DNA of 64,000 bases, from contig NC_089851.1 in the NCBI RefSeq assembly GCF_036373705.1, positions 57,092,497-57,156,496 of the forward strand, read 5' to 3'. Positions 48,936 to 62,742 of this stretch are shown piece by piece (position 1 is the stretch's first letter; the number at the start of each line of letters is the position of its first letter). A program made the position numbers and the translations under genes. The notes beneath the pieces are model-generated. The model was not told the origin of the DNA and ran no database searches. It saw only the letters and a program-made list of their open reading frames with translations. This stretch comes from Amia ocellicauda (taxonomy: Eukaryota; Chordata; Actinopteri; Amiiformes; Amiidae).

Positions 48936-49009
48936 GTCTCTGTGGCGCAATCGGTCAGCGCGTTTGGCTGTTAACCAAAAGGATGGTGGTTCGAATCCAC
49001 CCAGGGACG
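48936..49009 (+). tRNA. tRNA-Asn-GTT: tRNA-Asn(GTT), cassette 15
   Basis: Complete pairing; leader variants as in cassettes 4 and 16. T4 at 49016-49019. Confidence 0.96.
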
Positions 49010-49173
49010 GCCCACTTTTCCCCCCGCCCCTTGTTATTGTTTCTACTTCTGGCGGACAGCTTGCCAGACTGTGGCTACAGTAACCTTAAGCTGCTTGCTG
49101 TGGATGGCCATCTTGCAAAAATGTATTGAGCGTTTAGAAACTTCCTTTCCATTGCCTAGGCCAACATAAACCA

Positions 49174-49247
49174 AGGCACTGCTGGGAGTCGAACCCAGGG
49201 TTTCCTGTTTACAAGACAGGTGCTTTGACCAACTAAGCCACGGTGCC
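49174..49247 (-). tRNA. tRNA-Thr-TGT: tRNA-Thr(TGT), cassette 15
   Basis: Same as the cassette 1 copy. Confidence 0.95.
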
Positions 49248-49289
49248 AGGACTCTCCCATTCCCCAGTGCCTACACTCAGGCGTAAGGC

Positions 49290-49320
<31 letters not shown>

Positions 49321-49325
49321 CAAAA
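49290..49325. repeat. (AAAAC)n, cassette 15, about 7 units
   Basis: 36 bp, uninterrupted, much shorter than in neighbouring cassettes. The host cassette spans 48836-49707. Confidence 0.97.
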
Positions 49326-49611
49326 TCTGGATGCAGACTGCAACAAAGGAAGCACACAGAGGTGAAAACGTAAGGTTGACGGGAGCAACAAGCTCCCTGT
49401 TGCGACTGTCCAGGGGCGGCAATGGGAATTGGACGTTGGCCGTAGCGCGTGTCCTTTGGGTTCTGGTTCTTCTTTACAAACCGGCGTCTGTCCAGTTGGC
49501 TTTCCGGTTCATTACGTCCTCTGATGGCTTTACGATAAGCCTATCTTGCTAAAACTGATGGTCGACAAAGCGGAAGCACAAGCTTCGCAAGGAGCACAGA
49601 AAGCCCGCCTA

Positions 49612-49685
49612 AGGCACCGCTGGGATTTGAACCCAGGACCTCCTGTTTACTAGACAGGCGCTTTAACCAACTAAGCCACGGCGCC
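49612..49685 (-). tRNA. tRNA-Thr-AGT: tRNA-Thr(AGT), cassette 15
   Basis: Complete pairing. The cassette edge GCTGTTGCTGCTG is shared with cassette 3. Confidence 0.96.
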
Positions 49686-49707
49686 AAATCTGCCGCTGTT
49701 GCTGCTG

Positions 49708-50688
49708 ATAGTAGAATAACAGCAGATCACGGACCGCTGTCAATCAGGTTCTTGCCTTGCCGTCCATCCATCCATCCATCTATCTATGACTCTCAATATC
49801 TAACTCTCTTGCTTGCTATCGCTCCCCCAATGGTCAGTAGCATAGTAGCATAACAGCAGATCACGGACCACTGTAAATCAGGTGCTTGCCTTGCCATCCA
49901 TCCATCCATCTGTCTATCTATCTATCTATGACTCTTGATATCTAACTCTCTTGCTTGCTATCGCTCCCCCAATGGTCAGAAGCAAAGTAGCATAACAGCA
50001 GATCACGGACCACTGTCAATCAGATGCTTGCCTTGCCGTCCATCCATCCATCCATCCATCTATCTATCTATGACTCTTGATATCTAACTCTCTTGCTTGC
50101 TATCGCTCCCCCAATGGTCAGAAGCATAGTATCATAACAGCAGATCACGGACCACTGTCAATCAGATGCTTGCCTTGCCGTCCATCCATCCATCTATCTA
50201 TCTATCTATCTATGACTCTTGATATCTAACTCTCTTGCTTGCTATCGCTCCCCCAATGGTCAGTAGCATTGTAGCATAACAGCAGATCACGGACCACTGT
50301 CAATCAGATGCTTGCCTTGCCGTCCATCCATCCATCTATCTATCTATCTATCTATGACTCTTGATATCTAACTCTCTTGCTTGCTATCGCTCCCCCAATG
50401 GTCAGTAGCATTGTAGCATAACAGCAGATCACGGACCACTGTCAATCAGATGCTTGCCTTGCCGTCCATCCATACATCTATCTATCTATCTATCTATGAC
50501 TCTTGATATCTAACTCTCTTGCTTGCTATCGCTCCCCCAATGGTCAGTAGCATTGTAGCATAACAGCAGATCACGGACCACTGTCAATCAGATGCTTGCC
50601 TTGCCGTCCATCCATCCATCCATCTATCTATCTATCTATGACTCTCGATATCTAACTCTCTTGCTTGCTATCGCTCCCCCAATGGTCA
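49708..50688. repeat. Satellite block 16
   Basis: 981 bp, about 6.7 monomers; near duplicate of block 4 with one extra CCAT unit. No gene seen. Confidence 0.96.
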
Positions 50689-50788
50689 CGTATGTTGCAT
50701 TCAACGACAAAGAAAATCGTGTGCTGGAAATGATTTTTGGCAACTGTGAAGGAACTGCATGACTGCAGCAACCACCACTCCTCTGTCT

Positions 50789-50862
50789 GTCTCTGTGGCG
50801 CAATCGGTCAGCGCGTTTGGCTGTTAACCAAAAGGATGGTGGTTCGAATCCACCCAGGGACG
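50789..50862 (+). tRNA. tRNA-Asn-GTT: tRNA-Asn(GTT), cassette 16
   Basis: Complete pairing; leader variants as in cassettes 4 and 15. T4 at 50869-50872. Confidence 0.96.
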
Positions 50863-51026
50863 GCCCACTTTTCCCCCCGCCCCTTGTTATTGTTTCTACT
50901 TCTGGCGGACAGCTTGCCAGACTGTGGCTACAGTAACCTTAAGCTGCTTGCTGTGGATGGCCATCTTGCAAAAATGTATTGAGCGTTTAGAAACTTCCTT
51001 TCCATTGCCTAGGCCAACATAAACCA

Positions 51027-51100
51027 AGGCACTGCTGGGAGTCGAACCCAGGGTTTCCTGTTTACAAGACAGGTGCTTTGACCAACTAAGCCACGGTGCC
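51027..51100 (-). tRNA. tRNA-Thr-TGT: tRNA-Thr(TGT), cassette 16
   Basis: Same as the cassette 1 copy. Confidence 0.95.
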
Positions 51101-51142
51101 AGGACTCTCCCATTCCCCAGTGCCTACACTCAGGCGTAAGGC

Positions 51143-51173
<31 letters not shown>

Positions 51174-51243
51174 CAAAACAAAACAAAACAAAACAAAACA
51201 AAACAAAACAAAACAAAACAAAACAAAACAAAACAAAACAAAA
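51143..51243. repeat. (AAAAC)n, cassette 16, about 20 units
   Basis: 101 bp, uninterrupted. The host cassette spans 50689-51625. Confidence 0.98.
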
Positions 51244-51529
51244 TCTGGATGCAGACTGCAACAAAGGAAGCACACAGAGGTGAAAACGTAAGGTTGACGG
51301 GAGCAACAAGCTCCCTGTTGCGACTGTCCAGGGGCGGCAATGGGAATTGGACGTTGGCCGTAGCGCGTGTCCTTTGGGTTCTGGTTCTTCTTTACAAACC
51401 GGCGTCTGTCCAGTTGGCTTTCCGGTTCATTACGTCCTCTGATGGCTTTACGATAAGCCTATCTTGCTAAAACTGATGGTCTACAAAGCGGAAGCACAAG
51501 CTTCGCAAGGAGCACAGAAAGCCCGCCTA

Positions 51530-51603
51530 AGGCACCGCTGGGATTTGAACCCAGGACCTCCTGTTTACTAGACAGGCGCTTTAACCAACTAAGCCACAGC
51601 GCC
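51530..51603 (-). tRNA. tRNA-Thr-AGT: tRNA-Thr(AGT), cassette 16, acceptor wobble
   Basis: C6 is U (GGCGCTG), giving a U6-G67 wobble. Otherwise intact. The downstream flank has GGTCTACAAAG. Confidence 0.95.
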
Positions 51604-51625
51604 AAATCTGCCACTGCTGCTGCTG

Positions 51626-53028
51626 ATAGTAGAATAACAGCAGATCACGGACCGCTGTCAATCAGGTTCTTGCCTTGCCGTCCATCCATCCATCCATCTA
51701 TCTATGACTCTCAATATCTAACTCTCTTGCTTGCTATCGCTCCCCCAATGGTCAGTAGCATAGTAGCATAACAGCAGATCACGGACCACTGTCAATCAGG
51801 TGCTTGCCTTGCCATCCATCCATCCATCTGTCTATCTATCTATCTATGACTCTTGACATCTAACTCTCTTGCTTGCTATCGCTCCCCCAATGGTCAGAAG
51901 CAAAGTAGCATAACAGCAGATCACGGACCACTGTCAATCAGATGCTTGCCTTGCCGTCCATCCATCCATCCATCCATCTATCTATCTATGACTCTTGATA
52001 TCTAACTCTCTTGCTTGCTATCGCTCCCCCAATGGTCAGAAGCATAGTATCATAACAGCAGATCACGGACCACTGTCAATCAGATGCTTGCCTTGCCGTC
52101 CATCCATCCATCTATCTATCTATCTATCTATGACTCTTGATATCTAACTCTCTTGCTTGCTATCGCTCCCCCAATGGTCAGTAGCATTGTAGCATAACAG
52201 CAGATCACGGACCACTGTCAATCAGATGCTTGCCTTGCCGTCCATCCATCCATCTATCTATCTATCTATCTATGACTCTTGATATCTAACTCTCTTGCTT
52301 GCTATCGCTCCCCCAATGGTCAGTAGCATTGTAGCATAACAGCAGATCACGGACCACTGTCAATCAGATGCTTGCCTTGCCGTCCATCCATCCATCTATC
52401 TATCTATCTATCTATGACTCTTGATATCTAACTCTCTTGCTTGCTATCGCTCCCCCAATGGTCAGTAGCATTGTAGCATAACAGCAGATCACGGACCACT
52501 GTCAATCAGATGCTTGCCTTGCCATCCATCCATACATCTATCTATCTATCTATCTATGACTCTTGATATCTAACTATCTTGCTTGCTATCGCTCCCCCAA
52601 TGGTCAGTAGCATTGTAGCATAACAGCAGATCACGGACCACTGTCAATCAGATGCTTGCCTTGCCGTCCATCCATCCATCCATCTATCTATCTATCAATG
52701 ACTCTCGATATCTAACTCTCTTACTTGCTATCGCTCCCCCAATGGTCAGTAGCATAGTAGCATAACAGCAGATCACGGACCACTGTCAATCAGATGCTTG
52801 CCTTGCCGTCCATCCATCCTTCCATCTATCTATCTATGACTCTTGTTATCTAACTCTCTTGCTTGCTATCGCTCCCCCAATGGTCAGTAGCATAGTAGCA
52901 TAACAGCAGATCACGGAACACTGTCAATCAGATGCTTGCCTTGCCGTCCATCCATCCATCTATCTATCTATCTATCTATGACTCTCGATATCTAACTCTC
53001 TTGCTTGCTATCGCTCCCCCAATGGTCA
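51626..53028. repeat. Satellite block 17
   Basis: 1403 bp, about 9.7 monomers. Shares TAACTATCTTGC (52571) and CCATCCTTCC with the right part of block 5. No gene seen. Confidence 0.96.
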
Positions 53029-53128
53029 CGTATGTTGCATTCAACGACAAAGAAAATCGTGTGCTGGAAATGATTTTTGGCAACTGTGAAGGAACTGCAC
53101 GACTGCAGCAACCACAACACCTCTGTCT

Positions 53129-53202
53129 GTCGCTGTGGCGCAATCGGTCAGCGCGTTTGGCTGTTAACCAAAAGGATGGTGGTTCGAATCCACCCAGGGA
53201 CG
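53129..53202 (+). tRNA. tRNA-Asn-GTT: tRNA-Asn(GTT), cassette 17, acceptor mismatch
   Basis: 5' strand GTCGCTG gives a G4-G69 mismatch, as in cassette 5. The rest is intact. T4 at 53209-53212. Confidence 0.92.
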
Positions 53203-53366
53203 GCCCACTTTTCCCCCCGCCCCTTGTTATTGTTTCTACTTCTGGCGGACAGCTTGCCAGACTGTGGCTACAGTAACCTTAAGCTGCTTGCTGTGGATGG
53301 CCATCTTGCAAAAATGTATTGAGCGTTTAGAAACTTCCTTTCCATTGCCTAGGCCAACATAAACCA

Positions 53367-53440
53367 AGGCACTGCTGGGAGTCGAACCCAGGGTTTCCTG
53401 TTTACAAGACAGGTGCTTTGACCAACTAAGCCACGGTGCC
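53367..53440 (-). tRNA. tRNA-Thr-TGT: tRNA-Thr(TGT), cassette 17
   Basis: Same as the cassette 1 copy. Confidence 0.95.
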
Positions 53441-53482
53441 AGGACTCTCCCATTCCCCAGTGCCTACACTCAGGCGTAAGGC

Positions 53483-53513
<31 letters not shown>

Positions 53514-53583
53514 CAAAACAAAACAAAACAAAACAAAACAAAACAAAACAAAACAAAACAAAACAAAACAAAACAAAACAAAA
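53483..53583. repeat. (AAAAC)n, cassette 17, about 20 units
   Basis: 101 bp, uninterrupted, unlike cassette 5, which otherwise shares this cassette's left part. The host cassette spans 53029-53965. Confidence 0.98.
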
Positions 53584-53869
53584 TCTGGATGCAGACTGCA
53601 ACAAAGGAAGCACACAGAGGTGAAAACGTAAGGTTGACGGGAGCAACAAGCTCCCTGTTGCGACTGTCCAGGGGCGGCAATGGGAATTGGACGTTGGCCG
53701 TAGCGCGTGTCCTTTGGGTTCTGGTTCTTCTTTACAAACCGGCGTCTGTCCAGTTGGCTTTCCGGTTCATTACGTCCTCTGATGGCTTTACGATAAGCCT
53801 ATCTTGCTAAAACTGATGGTCGACAAAGCGGAAGCACAAGCTTCGCAAGGAGCACAGAAAGCCCGCCTA

Positions 53870-53943
53870 AGGCACCGCTGGGATTTGAACCCAGGACCTC
53901 CTGTTTACTAGACAGGCGCTTTAACCAACTAAGCCACGGCGCC
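53870..53943 (-). tRNA. tRNA-Thr-AGT: tRNA-Thr(AGT), cassette 17
   Basis: Complete pairing, same as the cassette 1 copy. Confidence 0.96.
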
Positions 53944-53965
53944 AAATCTGCCGCTGCTGCTGCTG

Positions 53966-56145
53966 ATAGTAGAATAACAGCAGATCACGGACCGCTGTCA
54001 ATCAGGTTCTTGCCTTGCCGTCCATCCATCCATCCATCTATCTATGACTCTCAATATCTAACTCTCTTGCTTGCTATCGCTCCCCCAATGGTCAGTAGCA
54101 TAGTAGCATAACAGCAGATCACGGACCACTGTCAATCAGGTGCTTGCCTTGCCATCCATCCATCCATCTGTCTATCTATCTATCTATGACTCTTGACATC
54201 TAACTCTCTTGCTTGCTATCGCTCCCCCAATGGTCAGAAGCAAAGTAGCATAACAGCAGATCACGGACCACTGTCAATCAGATGCTTGCCTTGCCGTCCA
54301 TCCATCCATCCATCCATCTATCTATCTATGACTCTTGATATCTAACTCTCTTGCTTGCTATCGCTCCCCCAATGGTCAGAAGCATAGTATCATAACAGCA
54401 GATCACGGACCACTGTCAATCAGATGCTTGCCTTGCCGTCCATCCATCCATCCATCTATCTATCTATCTATGACTCTTGATATCTAACTCTCTTGCTTGC
54501 TATCGCTCCCCCAATGGTCAGTAGCATTGTAGCATAACAGCAGATCACGGACCACTGTCAATCAGATGCTTGCCTTGCCGTCCATCCATCCATCTATCTA
54601 TCTATCTATCTATGACTCTTGATATCTAACTCTCTTGCTTGCTATCGCTCCCCCAATGGTCAGTAGCATTGTAGCATAACAGCAGATCACGGACCACTGT
54701 CAATCAGATGCTTGCCTTGCCGTCCATCCATCCATCTATCTATCTATCTATCTATGACTCTTGATATCTAACTCTCTTGCTTGCTATCGCTCCCCCAATG
54801 GTCAGTAGCATTGTAGCATAACAGCAGATCACGGACCACTGTCAATCAGATGCTTGCCTTGCCGTCCATCCATCCATCTATCTATCTATCTATCTATGAC
54901 TCTTGATATCTAACTCTCTTGCTTGCTATCGCTCCCCCAATGGTCAGTAGCATTGTAGCATAACAGCAGATCACGGACCACTGTCAATCAGATGCTTGCC
55001 TTGCCGTCCATCCATCCATCTATCTATCTATCTATCAATGACTCTCGATATCTAACTCTCTTGCTTGCTATCGCTCCCCCAATGGTCAGTAGCATAGTAG
55101 CATAACAGCAGATCACGGACCACTGTCAATCAGGTGCTTGCCTTGCCGTCCATCCATCCATCTGTCTATCTATCTATCTATGACTCTTGACATCTAACTC
55201 TCTTGCTTGCTATCGCTCCCCCAATGGTCAGAAGCAAAGTAGCATAACAGCAGATCACGGACCACTGTCAATCAGATGCTTGCCTTGCCGTCCATCCATC
55301 CATCTATCTATCTATCTATCTATGACTCTTGATATCTAACTCTCTTGCTTGCTATCGCTCCCCCAATGGTCAGTAGCATTGTAGCATAACAGCAGATCAC
55401 GGACCACTGTCAATCAGATGCTTGCCTTGCCGTCCATCCATACATCTATCTATCTATCTATCTATGACTCTTGATATCTAACTCTCTTGCTTGCTATCGC
55501 TCCCCCAATGGTCAGTAGCATTGTAGCATAACAGCAGATCACGGACCACTGTCAATCAGATGCTTGCCTTGCCGTCCATCCATCCATCTATCTATCTATC
55601 TATCAATGACTCTCGATATCTAACTCTCTTACTTGCTATCGCTCCCCCAATGGTCAGTAGCATAGTATCATAACAGCAGATCACGGACCACTGTCAATCA
55701 GATGCTTGCCTTGCCGTCCATCCATCCATCCATCTATCTATCTATGACTCTTGTTATCTAACTCTCTTGCTTGCTATCGCTCCCCCAATGGTCAGTAGCA
55801 AAGTAGCATAACAGCAGATCACGGACCACTGTCAATCAGATGCTTGCCTTGCCGTCCATCCATCCATCCATCTATCTATCTATGACTCTTGACATCTAAC
55901 TCTCTTGCTTGCAATCGCTCCCCCAATGGTCAGAAGCAAAGTAGCATAACAGCAGATCACGGACCACTGTCAATCAGATGCTTGCCTTGCCGTCCATCCA
56001 TCCATCCATCTATCTATCTATGACTCTTGATATCTAACTCTCTTGCTTGCTATCGCTCCCCCAATGGTCAGTAGCATAGTATCATAACAGCAGATCACGG
56101 ACCACTGTCAATCAGATGCTTGCCTTGCCGTCCATCCATCCATCC

Positions 56146-56203
<58 letters not shown>

Positions 56204-56252
56204 GACTCTCGATATCTAACTCTCTTGCTTGCTATCGCTCCCCCAATGGTCA
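53966..56252. repeat. Satellite block 18
   Basis: 2287 bp, about 15.7 monomers, matching the first 2.2 kb of block 13. The last tail (about 56145-56203) is a long CTAT run directly before cassette 18. No gene seen. Confidence 0.96.
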
Positions 56253-56352
56253 CGTATGTTGCATTCAACGACAAAGAAAATCGTGTGCTGGAAATGATTT
56301 TTGGCAACTGTGAAGGAACTGCACGACTGCAGCAACCACAACACCTCTGTCT

Positions 56353-56426
56353 GTCTCTGTGGCGCAATCGGTCAGCGCGTTTGGCTGTTAACCAAAAGGA
56401 TGGTGGTTCGAATCCACCCAGGGACG
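56353..56426 (+). tRNA. tRNA-Asn-GTT: tRNA-Asn(GTT), cassette 18
   Basis: Complete pairing, G1-C72, unlike the mismatched copy in its 40-kb duplicate, cassette 5. T4 at 56433-56436. Confidence 0.97.
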
Positions 56427-56590
56427 GCCCACTTTTCCCCCCGCCCCTTGTTATTGTTTCTACTTCTGGCGGACAGCTTGCCAGACTGTGGCTACAGTAA
56501 CCTTAAGCTGCTTGCTGTGGATGGCCATCTTGCAAAAATGTATTGAGCGTTTAGAAACTTCCTTTCCATTGCCTAGGCCAACATAAACCA

Positions 56591-56664
56591 AGGCACTGCT
56601 GGGAGTCGAACCCAGGGTTTCCTGTTTACAAGACAGGCGCTTTGACCAACTAAGCCACGGTGCC
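56591..56664 (-). tRNA. tRNA-Thr-TGT: tRNA-Thr(TGT), cassette 18, A26G variant
   Basis: Position 26 is G, as in Thr(AGT), where other Thr(TGT) copies have A. The C6-A67 mismatch remains. This is either an ancestral base or conversion from the sister gene. Confidence 0.95.
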
Positions 56665-56706
56665 AGGACTCTCCCATTCCCCAGTGCCTACACTCAGGCG
56701 TAAGGC

Positions 56707-56737
56707 AAAAAACAAAACCAAACAAAACAAAACAAAA
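56707..56737. repeat. (AAAAC)n, cassette 18, about 6 units, interrupted
   Basis: 31 bp with the same AAAACC interruption as cassette 5. The host cassette spans 56253-57119. Confidence 0.95.
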
Positions 56738-57023
56738 TCTGGATGCAGGCTGCAACAAAGGAAGCACACAGAGGTGAAAACGTAAGGTTGACGGGAGCAA
56801 CAAGCTCCCTGTTGCGACTGTCCAGGGGCGGCAATGGGAATTGGACGTTGGCCGTAGCGCTTGTCCTTTGGGTTCTGGTTCTTCTTTACAAACCGGCGTC
56901 TGTCCAGTTGGCTTTCCGGTTCATTACATCCTCTGATGGCTTTACGATAAGCCTATCTTGCTAAAACTGATGGTCGACAAAGCGGAAGCACAAGCTTCGC
57001 AAGGAGCACAGAAAGCCCGCCTA

Positions 57024-57097
57024 AGGCACCGCTGGGATTTGAACCCAGGACCTCCTGTTTACTAGACAGGCACTTTAACCAACTAAGCCACGGCGCC
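57024..57097 (-). tRNA. tRNA-Thr-AGT: tRNA-Thr(AGT), cassette 18, D-stem wobble
   Basis: C25 is U, giving a G10-U25 wobble. The A box is intact, unlike its duplicate in cassette 5. Confidence 0.95.
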
Positions 57098-57119
57098 AAA
57101 TCTGCCACTGTTGCTGCTG

Positions 57120-57764
57120 ATAGTAGCATAACAGCAGATCACGGACCACTGTCAATCAGATGCTTGCTTTGCCGTCCATCCATCCATCTATCTATCTATC
57201 TATCTATGACTCTCGATATCTATCTCTCTTGCTTGCTATCGCTCCCCCAATGGTCAGTAGCATTGTAGCATAACATCAGATCACGGACCACTGTCAATCC
57301 GATGCGTGCCTTGCCGTCCATCCATCCATCTATCTATCTATCTATCTATGACTCTCGATATCTAACTCTCTTGCTTGCTATCGCTCCCCCAATGGTCAGT
57401 AGCATAGTAGCATAACATCAGATCACGGACCACTGTCAATCAGATGCTTGCCTTGCCGTCCATCCATCCATCGAACTATCTATCTATCTGTCTATGACTC
57501 TCGATATCTAACTCTCTTGCTTGCTATCGCTCCCCCAATGGTCAGTAGCATAGTAGCATAACAGCAGATCACAGACCACTGTCAATCAGATGCTTGCCTT
57601 GCCGTCCATCCATCCATCTATCTATCTATCTATCTATGACTCTCGATATCTAACTCTCTTGCTTGCTATCGCTCCCCCAATGGTCAGTAGCATAGTAGCA
57701 TAACAGCAGATCACGGACCACTGTCAATCAGATGCTTGCCTTGCCGTCCATCCATCCATCTATA

Positions 57765-57795
<31 letters not shown>

Positions 57796-60700
57796 GACTC
57801 TCGATATCTAACTCTCTTGCTTGCTATCGCTCCCCCAATTGTCAGTAGCATAGTAGCATAACAGCAGATCACGGACCACTGTCAATCAGATGCTTGCCTT
57901 GCCATCCATCCATCCATCCATCTATCTATCTATCTGTCTATGACTCTCGATATCTAACTCTCTTGCTTGCTATCGCTCCCCCAATGGTCAGTAGCATAGT
58001 AGCATAACACCAGATCACGGACCACTGTCAATCAGATGCTTGCCTTGCCGTCCATCCATCCATCCATCTATCTATCTATCTATCTATGACTCTCGATATC
58101 TAACTCACTTGCTTGCTATCGCTCCCCCAATGGTCAGTAGCATAGTAGCATAACAGCAGATCACGGACCACTGTCAATCAGATGCTTGCCTTGTCGTCCA
58201 TCCATCCATCTATCTATCTATCTATCTATGACTCTCGATATCTAACTCTCTTGCTTGCTATCGCTCCCCCAATGGTCAGTAGCATAGTAGCATAACAGCA
58301 GATCACGGACCACTGTCAATCAGATGCTTGCCTTGCCGTCCATCCATCCATCCATCCATCTATCTATCAATCTATCTATCTATCTATCTATCTATGACTC
58401 TCGATATCTAACTCTCTTGCTTCCTTTCGCTCCCCCAATGGTCAGTAGCATAGTAGCATAACAGCAGATCACGGACCACTGTCAATCAGATGCTTGCCTT
58501 GCCGTCCATCCATCCATCTATCTATCTATCTATCTATGACTCTCGATATCAATCTCTCTTGCTTGCTATCGCTCCCCCAATGGTCAGTAGCATTGTAGCA
58601 TAACATCAGATCACGGACCACTGTCAATCCGATGCGTGCCTTGCCGTCCATCCATCCATCCATCTATCTATCTATCTATCTGTCTATGACTCTCGATATC
58701 TAACTCTCTTGCTTGCTATCGCTCCCCCAATGGTCAGTAGCATAGTAGCATAACAGCAGATCACAGACCACTGTCAATCAGATGCTTGCCTTGCCGTCCA
58801 TCCATCCATCTATCTATCTATCTATCTATGACTCTCGATATCTAACTCTCTTGCTTCCTTTCGCTCCCCCAATGGTCAGTAGCATAGTAGCATAACAGCA
58901 GATCACAGACCACTGTCAATCAGATGCTTGCCTTGCCGTCCATCCATCCATCTATCTATCTATCTATCTATGACTCTCGATATCTAACTCTCTTGCTTGC
59001 TATCGCTCCCCCAATGGTCAGTAGCATAGTAGCATAACAGCAGATCACGGACCACTGTCAATCAGATGCTTGCCTTGCCGTCCATCCATCCATCCATCTA
59101 TCTATCTATCTATCTATGACTCTCGATATCTAACTCTCTTGCTTGCTATCGCTCCCCCAATGGTCAGTAGCATAGTAGCATAACAGCAGATCACGGACCA
59201 CTGTCAATCAGATGCTTGCCTTGCCGTCCATCCATCCATCTATATATCTATCTATCTATCTATCTATCTATGACTCTCGATATCTAACTCTCTTGCTTGC
59301 TATCGCTCCCCCAATGGTCAGTAGCATAGTAGCATAACAGCAGATCACGGACCACTGTCAATCAGATGCTTGCCTTGCCATCCATCCATCCATCCATCTA
59401 TCTATCTATCTGTCTATGACTCTCGATATCTAACTCTCTTGCTTGCTATCGCTCCCCCAATGGTCAGTAGCATAGTAGCATAACACCAGATCACGGACCA
59501 CTGTCAATCAGATGCTTGCCTTGCCGTCCATCCATCCATCCATCTATCTATCTATCTATCTATGACTCTCGATATCTAACTCACTTGCTTGCTATCGCTC
59601 CCCCAATGGTCAGTAGCATTGTAGCATAACAGCAGTTTACAGACCACTGTCAATCAGATGCTTGCCTTGCCATCCATCCATCCATCCATCTATCTATCTA
59701 ACTATCTATGACTCTCGATATCTAACTCTCTTGCTTGCTATCGCTCCCCCAATGGTCAGTAGCATAGTAGCATAACAGCAGATCACGGACCACTGTCAAT
59801 CAGATGCTTGCCTTGCCGTCCATCCATCCATCCATCTATCTATCTATCTATCTATCTATGACTCTCGATATCTAACTCTCTTGCTTGCTATCGCTACCCC
59901 AATGGTCAGTAGCATAGTAGCATAACAGCAGATCACGGACCACTGTCAATCAGATGCTTGCCTTGCCGTCCATCCATCCATCCATCTATCTATCTATCTA
60001 TCTATCTATGACTCTCGATATCTAACTCTCTTGCTTGCTATCGCTCCCCCAATGGTCAGTAGCATAGTAGCATAACAGCAGATCACGGACCACTGTCAAT
60101 CAGATGCTTGCCTTGCCGTCCATCCATCCATCTATATATCTATCTATCTATCTATCTATCTATGACTCTCGATATCTAACTCTCTTGCTTGCTATCGCTC
60201 CCCCAATGGTCAGTAGCATAGTAGCATAACAGCAGATCACGGACCACTGTCAATCAGATGCTTGCCTTGCCATCCATCCATCCATCCATCTATCTATCTA
60301 TCTGTCTATGTCTCTCGATATCTAACTCTCTTGCTTGCTATCGCTCCCCCAATGGTCAGTAGCATAGTAGCATAACACCAGATCACGGACCACTGTCAAT
60401 CAGATGCTTGCCTTGCCGTCCATCCATCCATCTATCTATCTATCTATCAATGACTCTCGATATCTAACTCTCTTACTTGCTATCGCTCCCCCAATGGTCA
60501 GTAGCATAGTAGCATAACAGCAGATCACGGACCACTGTCAATCAGATGCTTGCCTTGCCGTCCATCCATCCATCCATCTATCTATCTATGACTCTTGTTA
60601 TCTAACTCTCTTGCTTGCTATCGCTCCCCCAATGGTCAGTAGCATAGTAGCATAACAGCAGATCATGGACCACTGTCAATCAGATGCTTGCCTTGCCGTC

Positions 60701-62642
60701 CATCCATCCATCTATCTATCTATCTATCAATGACTCTTGATATCTAACTCTCTTGCTTGCTATCGCTCCCCCAATGGTCAGTAGCATAGTAGCATAACAG
60801 CAGATCACGGACCACTGTCAATCAGATGCTTGCCTTGCCGTCCATCCATCCATCCATCTATCTATCTATCTATCAATGACTCTCGATATCTAACTCTCTT
60901 ACTTGCTATCGCTCCCCCAATGGTCAGTAGCATAGTAGCATAACAGCAGATCACGGACCACTGTCAATCAGATGCTTGCCTTGCCGTCCATCCATCCATC
61001 TATCTATCTATCTATCAATGACTCTTGATATCTAACTCTCTTGCTTGCTATCGCTCCCCCAATGGTCAGTAGCATAGTAGCATAACAGCAGATCACGGAC
61101 CACTGTCAATCAGATGCTTGCCTTTCCGTCCATCCATCCATCCATCTATCTATCTATCTATCAATGACTCTCGATATCTAACTCTCTTGCTTGCTATCGC
61201 TCCCCCAATGGTCAGTAGCATAGTAGCATAACAGCAGATCACGGACCACTGTCAATCAAATGCTTGCCTTGCCGTCCATCCATCCATCCATCTATCTATC
61301 TATCTATCAATGACTCTTGATATCTAACTCTCTTGCTTGCTATCGCTCCCCCAATGGTCAGTAGCATAGTAGCATAACACCAGATCACGGACCACTGTCA
61401 ATCAGATGCTTGCCTTGCCGTCCATCCATCCATCTATCTATCTATCTATCAATGACTCTCGATATCTAACTCTCTTACTTGCTATCGCTCCCCCAATGGT
61501 CAGTAGCATAGTAGCATAACAGCAGATCACGGACCACTGTCAATCAGATGCTTGCCTTGCCGTCCATCCATCCATCCATCTATCTATCTATGACTCTTGT
61601 TATCTAACTCTCTTGCTTGCTATCGCTCCCCCAATGGTCAGTAGCATAGTAGCATAACAGCAGATCATGGACCACTGTCAATCAGATGCTTGCCTTGCCG
61701 TCCATCCATCCATCTATCTATCTATCTATCAATGACTCTTGATATCTAACTCTCTTGCTTGCTATCGCTCCCCCAATGGTCAGTAGCATAGTAGCATAAC
61801 AGCAGATCACGGACCACTGTCAATCAGATGCTTGCCTTGCCGTCCATCCATCCATCCATCTATCTATCTATCTATCAATGACTCTCGATATCTAACTCTC
61901 TTACTTGCTATCGCTCCCCCAATGGTCAGTAGCATAGTAGCATAACAGCAGATCACGGACCACTGTCAATCAGATGCTTGCCTTGCCGTCCATCCATCCA
62001 TCTATCTATCTATCTATCAATGACTCTTGATATCTAACTCTCTTGCTTGCTATCGCTCCCCCAATGGTCAGTAGCATAGTAGCATAACAGCAGATCACGG
62101 ACCACTGTCAATCAGATGCTTGCCTTTCCGTCCATCCATCCATCCATCTATCTATCTATCTATCAATGACTCTCGATATCTAACTCTCTTGCTTGCTATC
62201 GCTCCCCCAATGGTCAGTAGCATAGTAGCATAACAGCAGATCACGGACCACTGTCAATCAAATGCTTGCCTTGCCGTCCATCCATCCATCCATCTATCTA
62301 TCTATCTATCAATGACTCTTGATATCTAACTCTCTTGCTTGCTATCACTCCACCAATGGTCAGTAGCATTGTAGCATAACAGCAGATCACGGACCACTGT
62401 CAATCAGATGCTTGCCTTGCCGTCCATCCATCCATCTATCTATCTATCTATGACTCTTGATATCTAACTCTCTTACTTGCTTTCGCTCACCCAATGGTCA
62501 GTAGCATAGTAGCATAACAGCAGATCACGGACCACTGTCAATCAGATGCTTGCCTTGTCGTCCATCCATCCATCTATCTATCTATCTATCTATGACTCTC
62601 GATATCTAACTCTCTTGCTTGCTATCGCTCCCCCAATGGTCA
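57120..62642. repeat. Satellite block 19, about 38 monomers without cassette
   Basis: Its first 4.7 kb duplicates block 6. Within 60420-62300 a set of monomers (with GATCATGG, TTTCCGTCC and TCAAATGC variants) appears in tandem, for example GCCTTTCCGTCC near 61131 and again near 62122. The last monomers have private changes (CACTCCACCAATGG, GCTTTCGCTCACCC). No gene seen. Confidence 0.96.
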
Positions 62643-62742
62643 CGTATGTTGCATTCAACGACAAAGAAAATCGTGTGCTGGAAATGATTTTTGGCAACTG
62701 TGAAGGAACTGCACGACTGCAGCAACCACAACACCTCTGTCT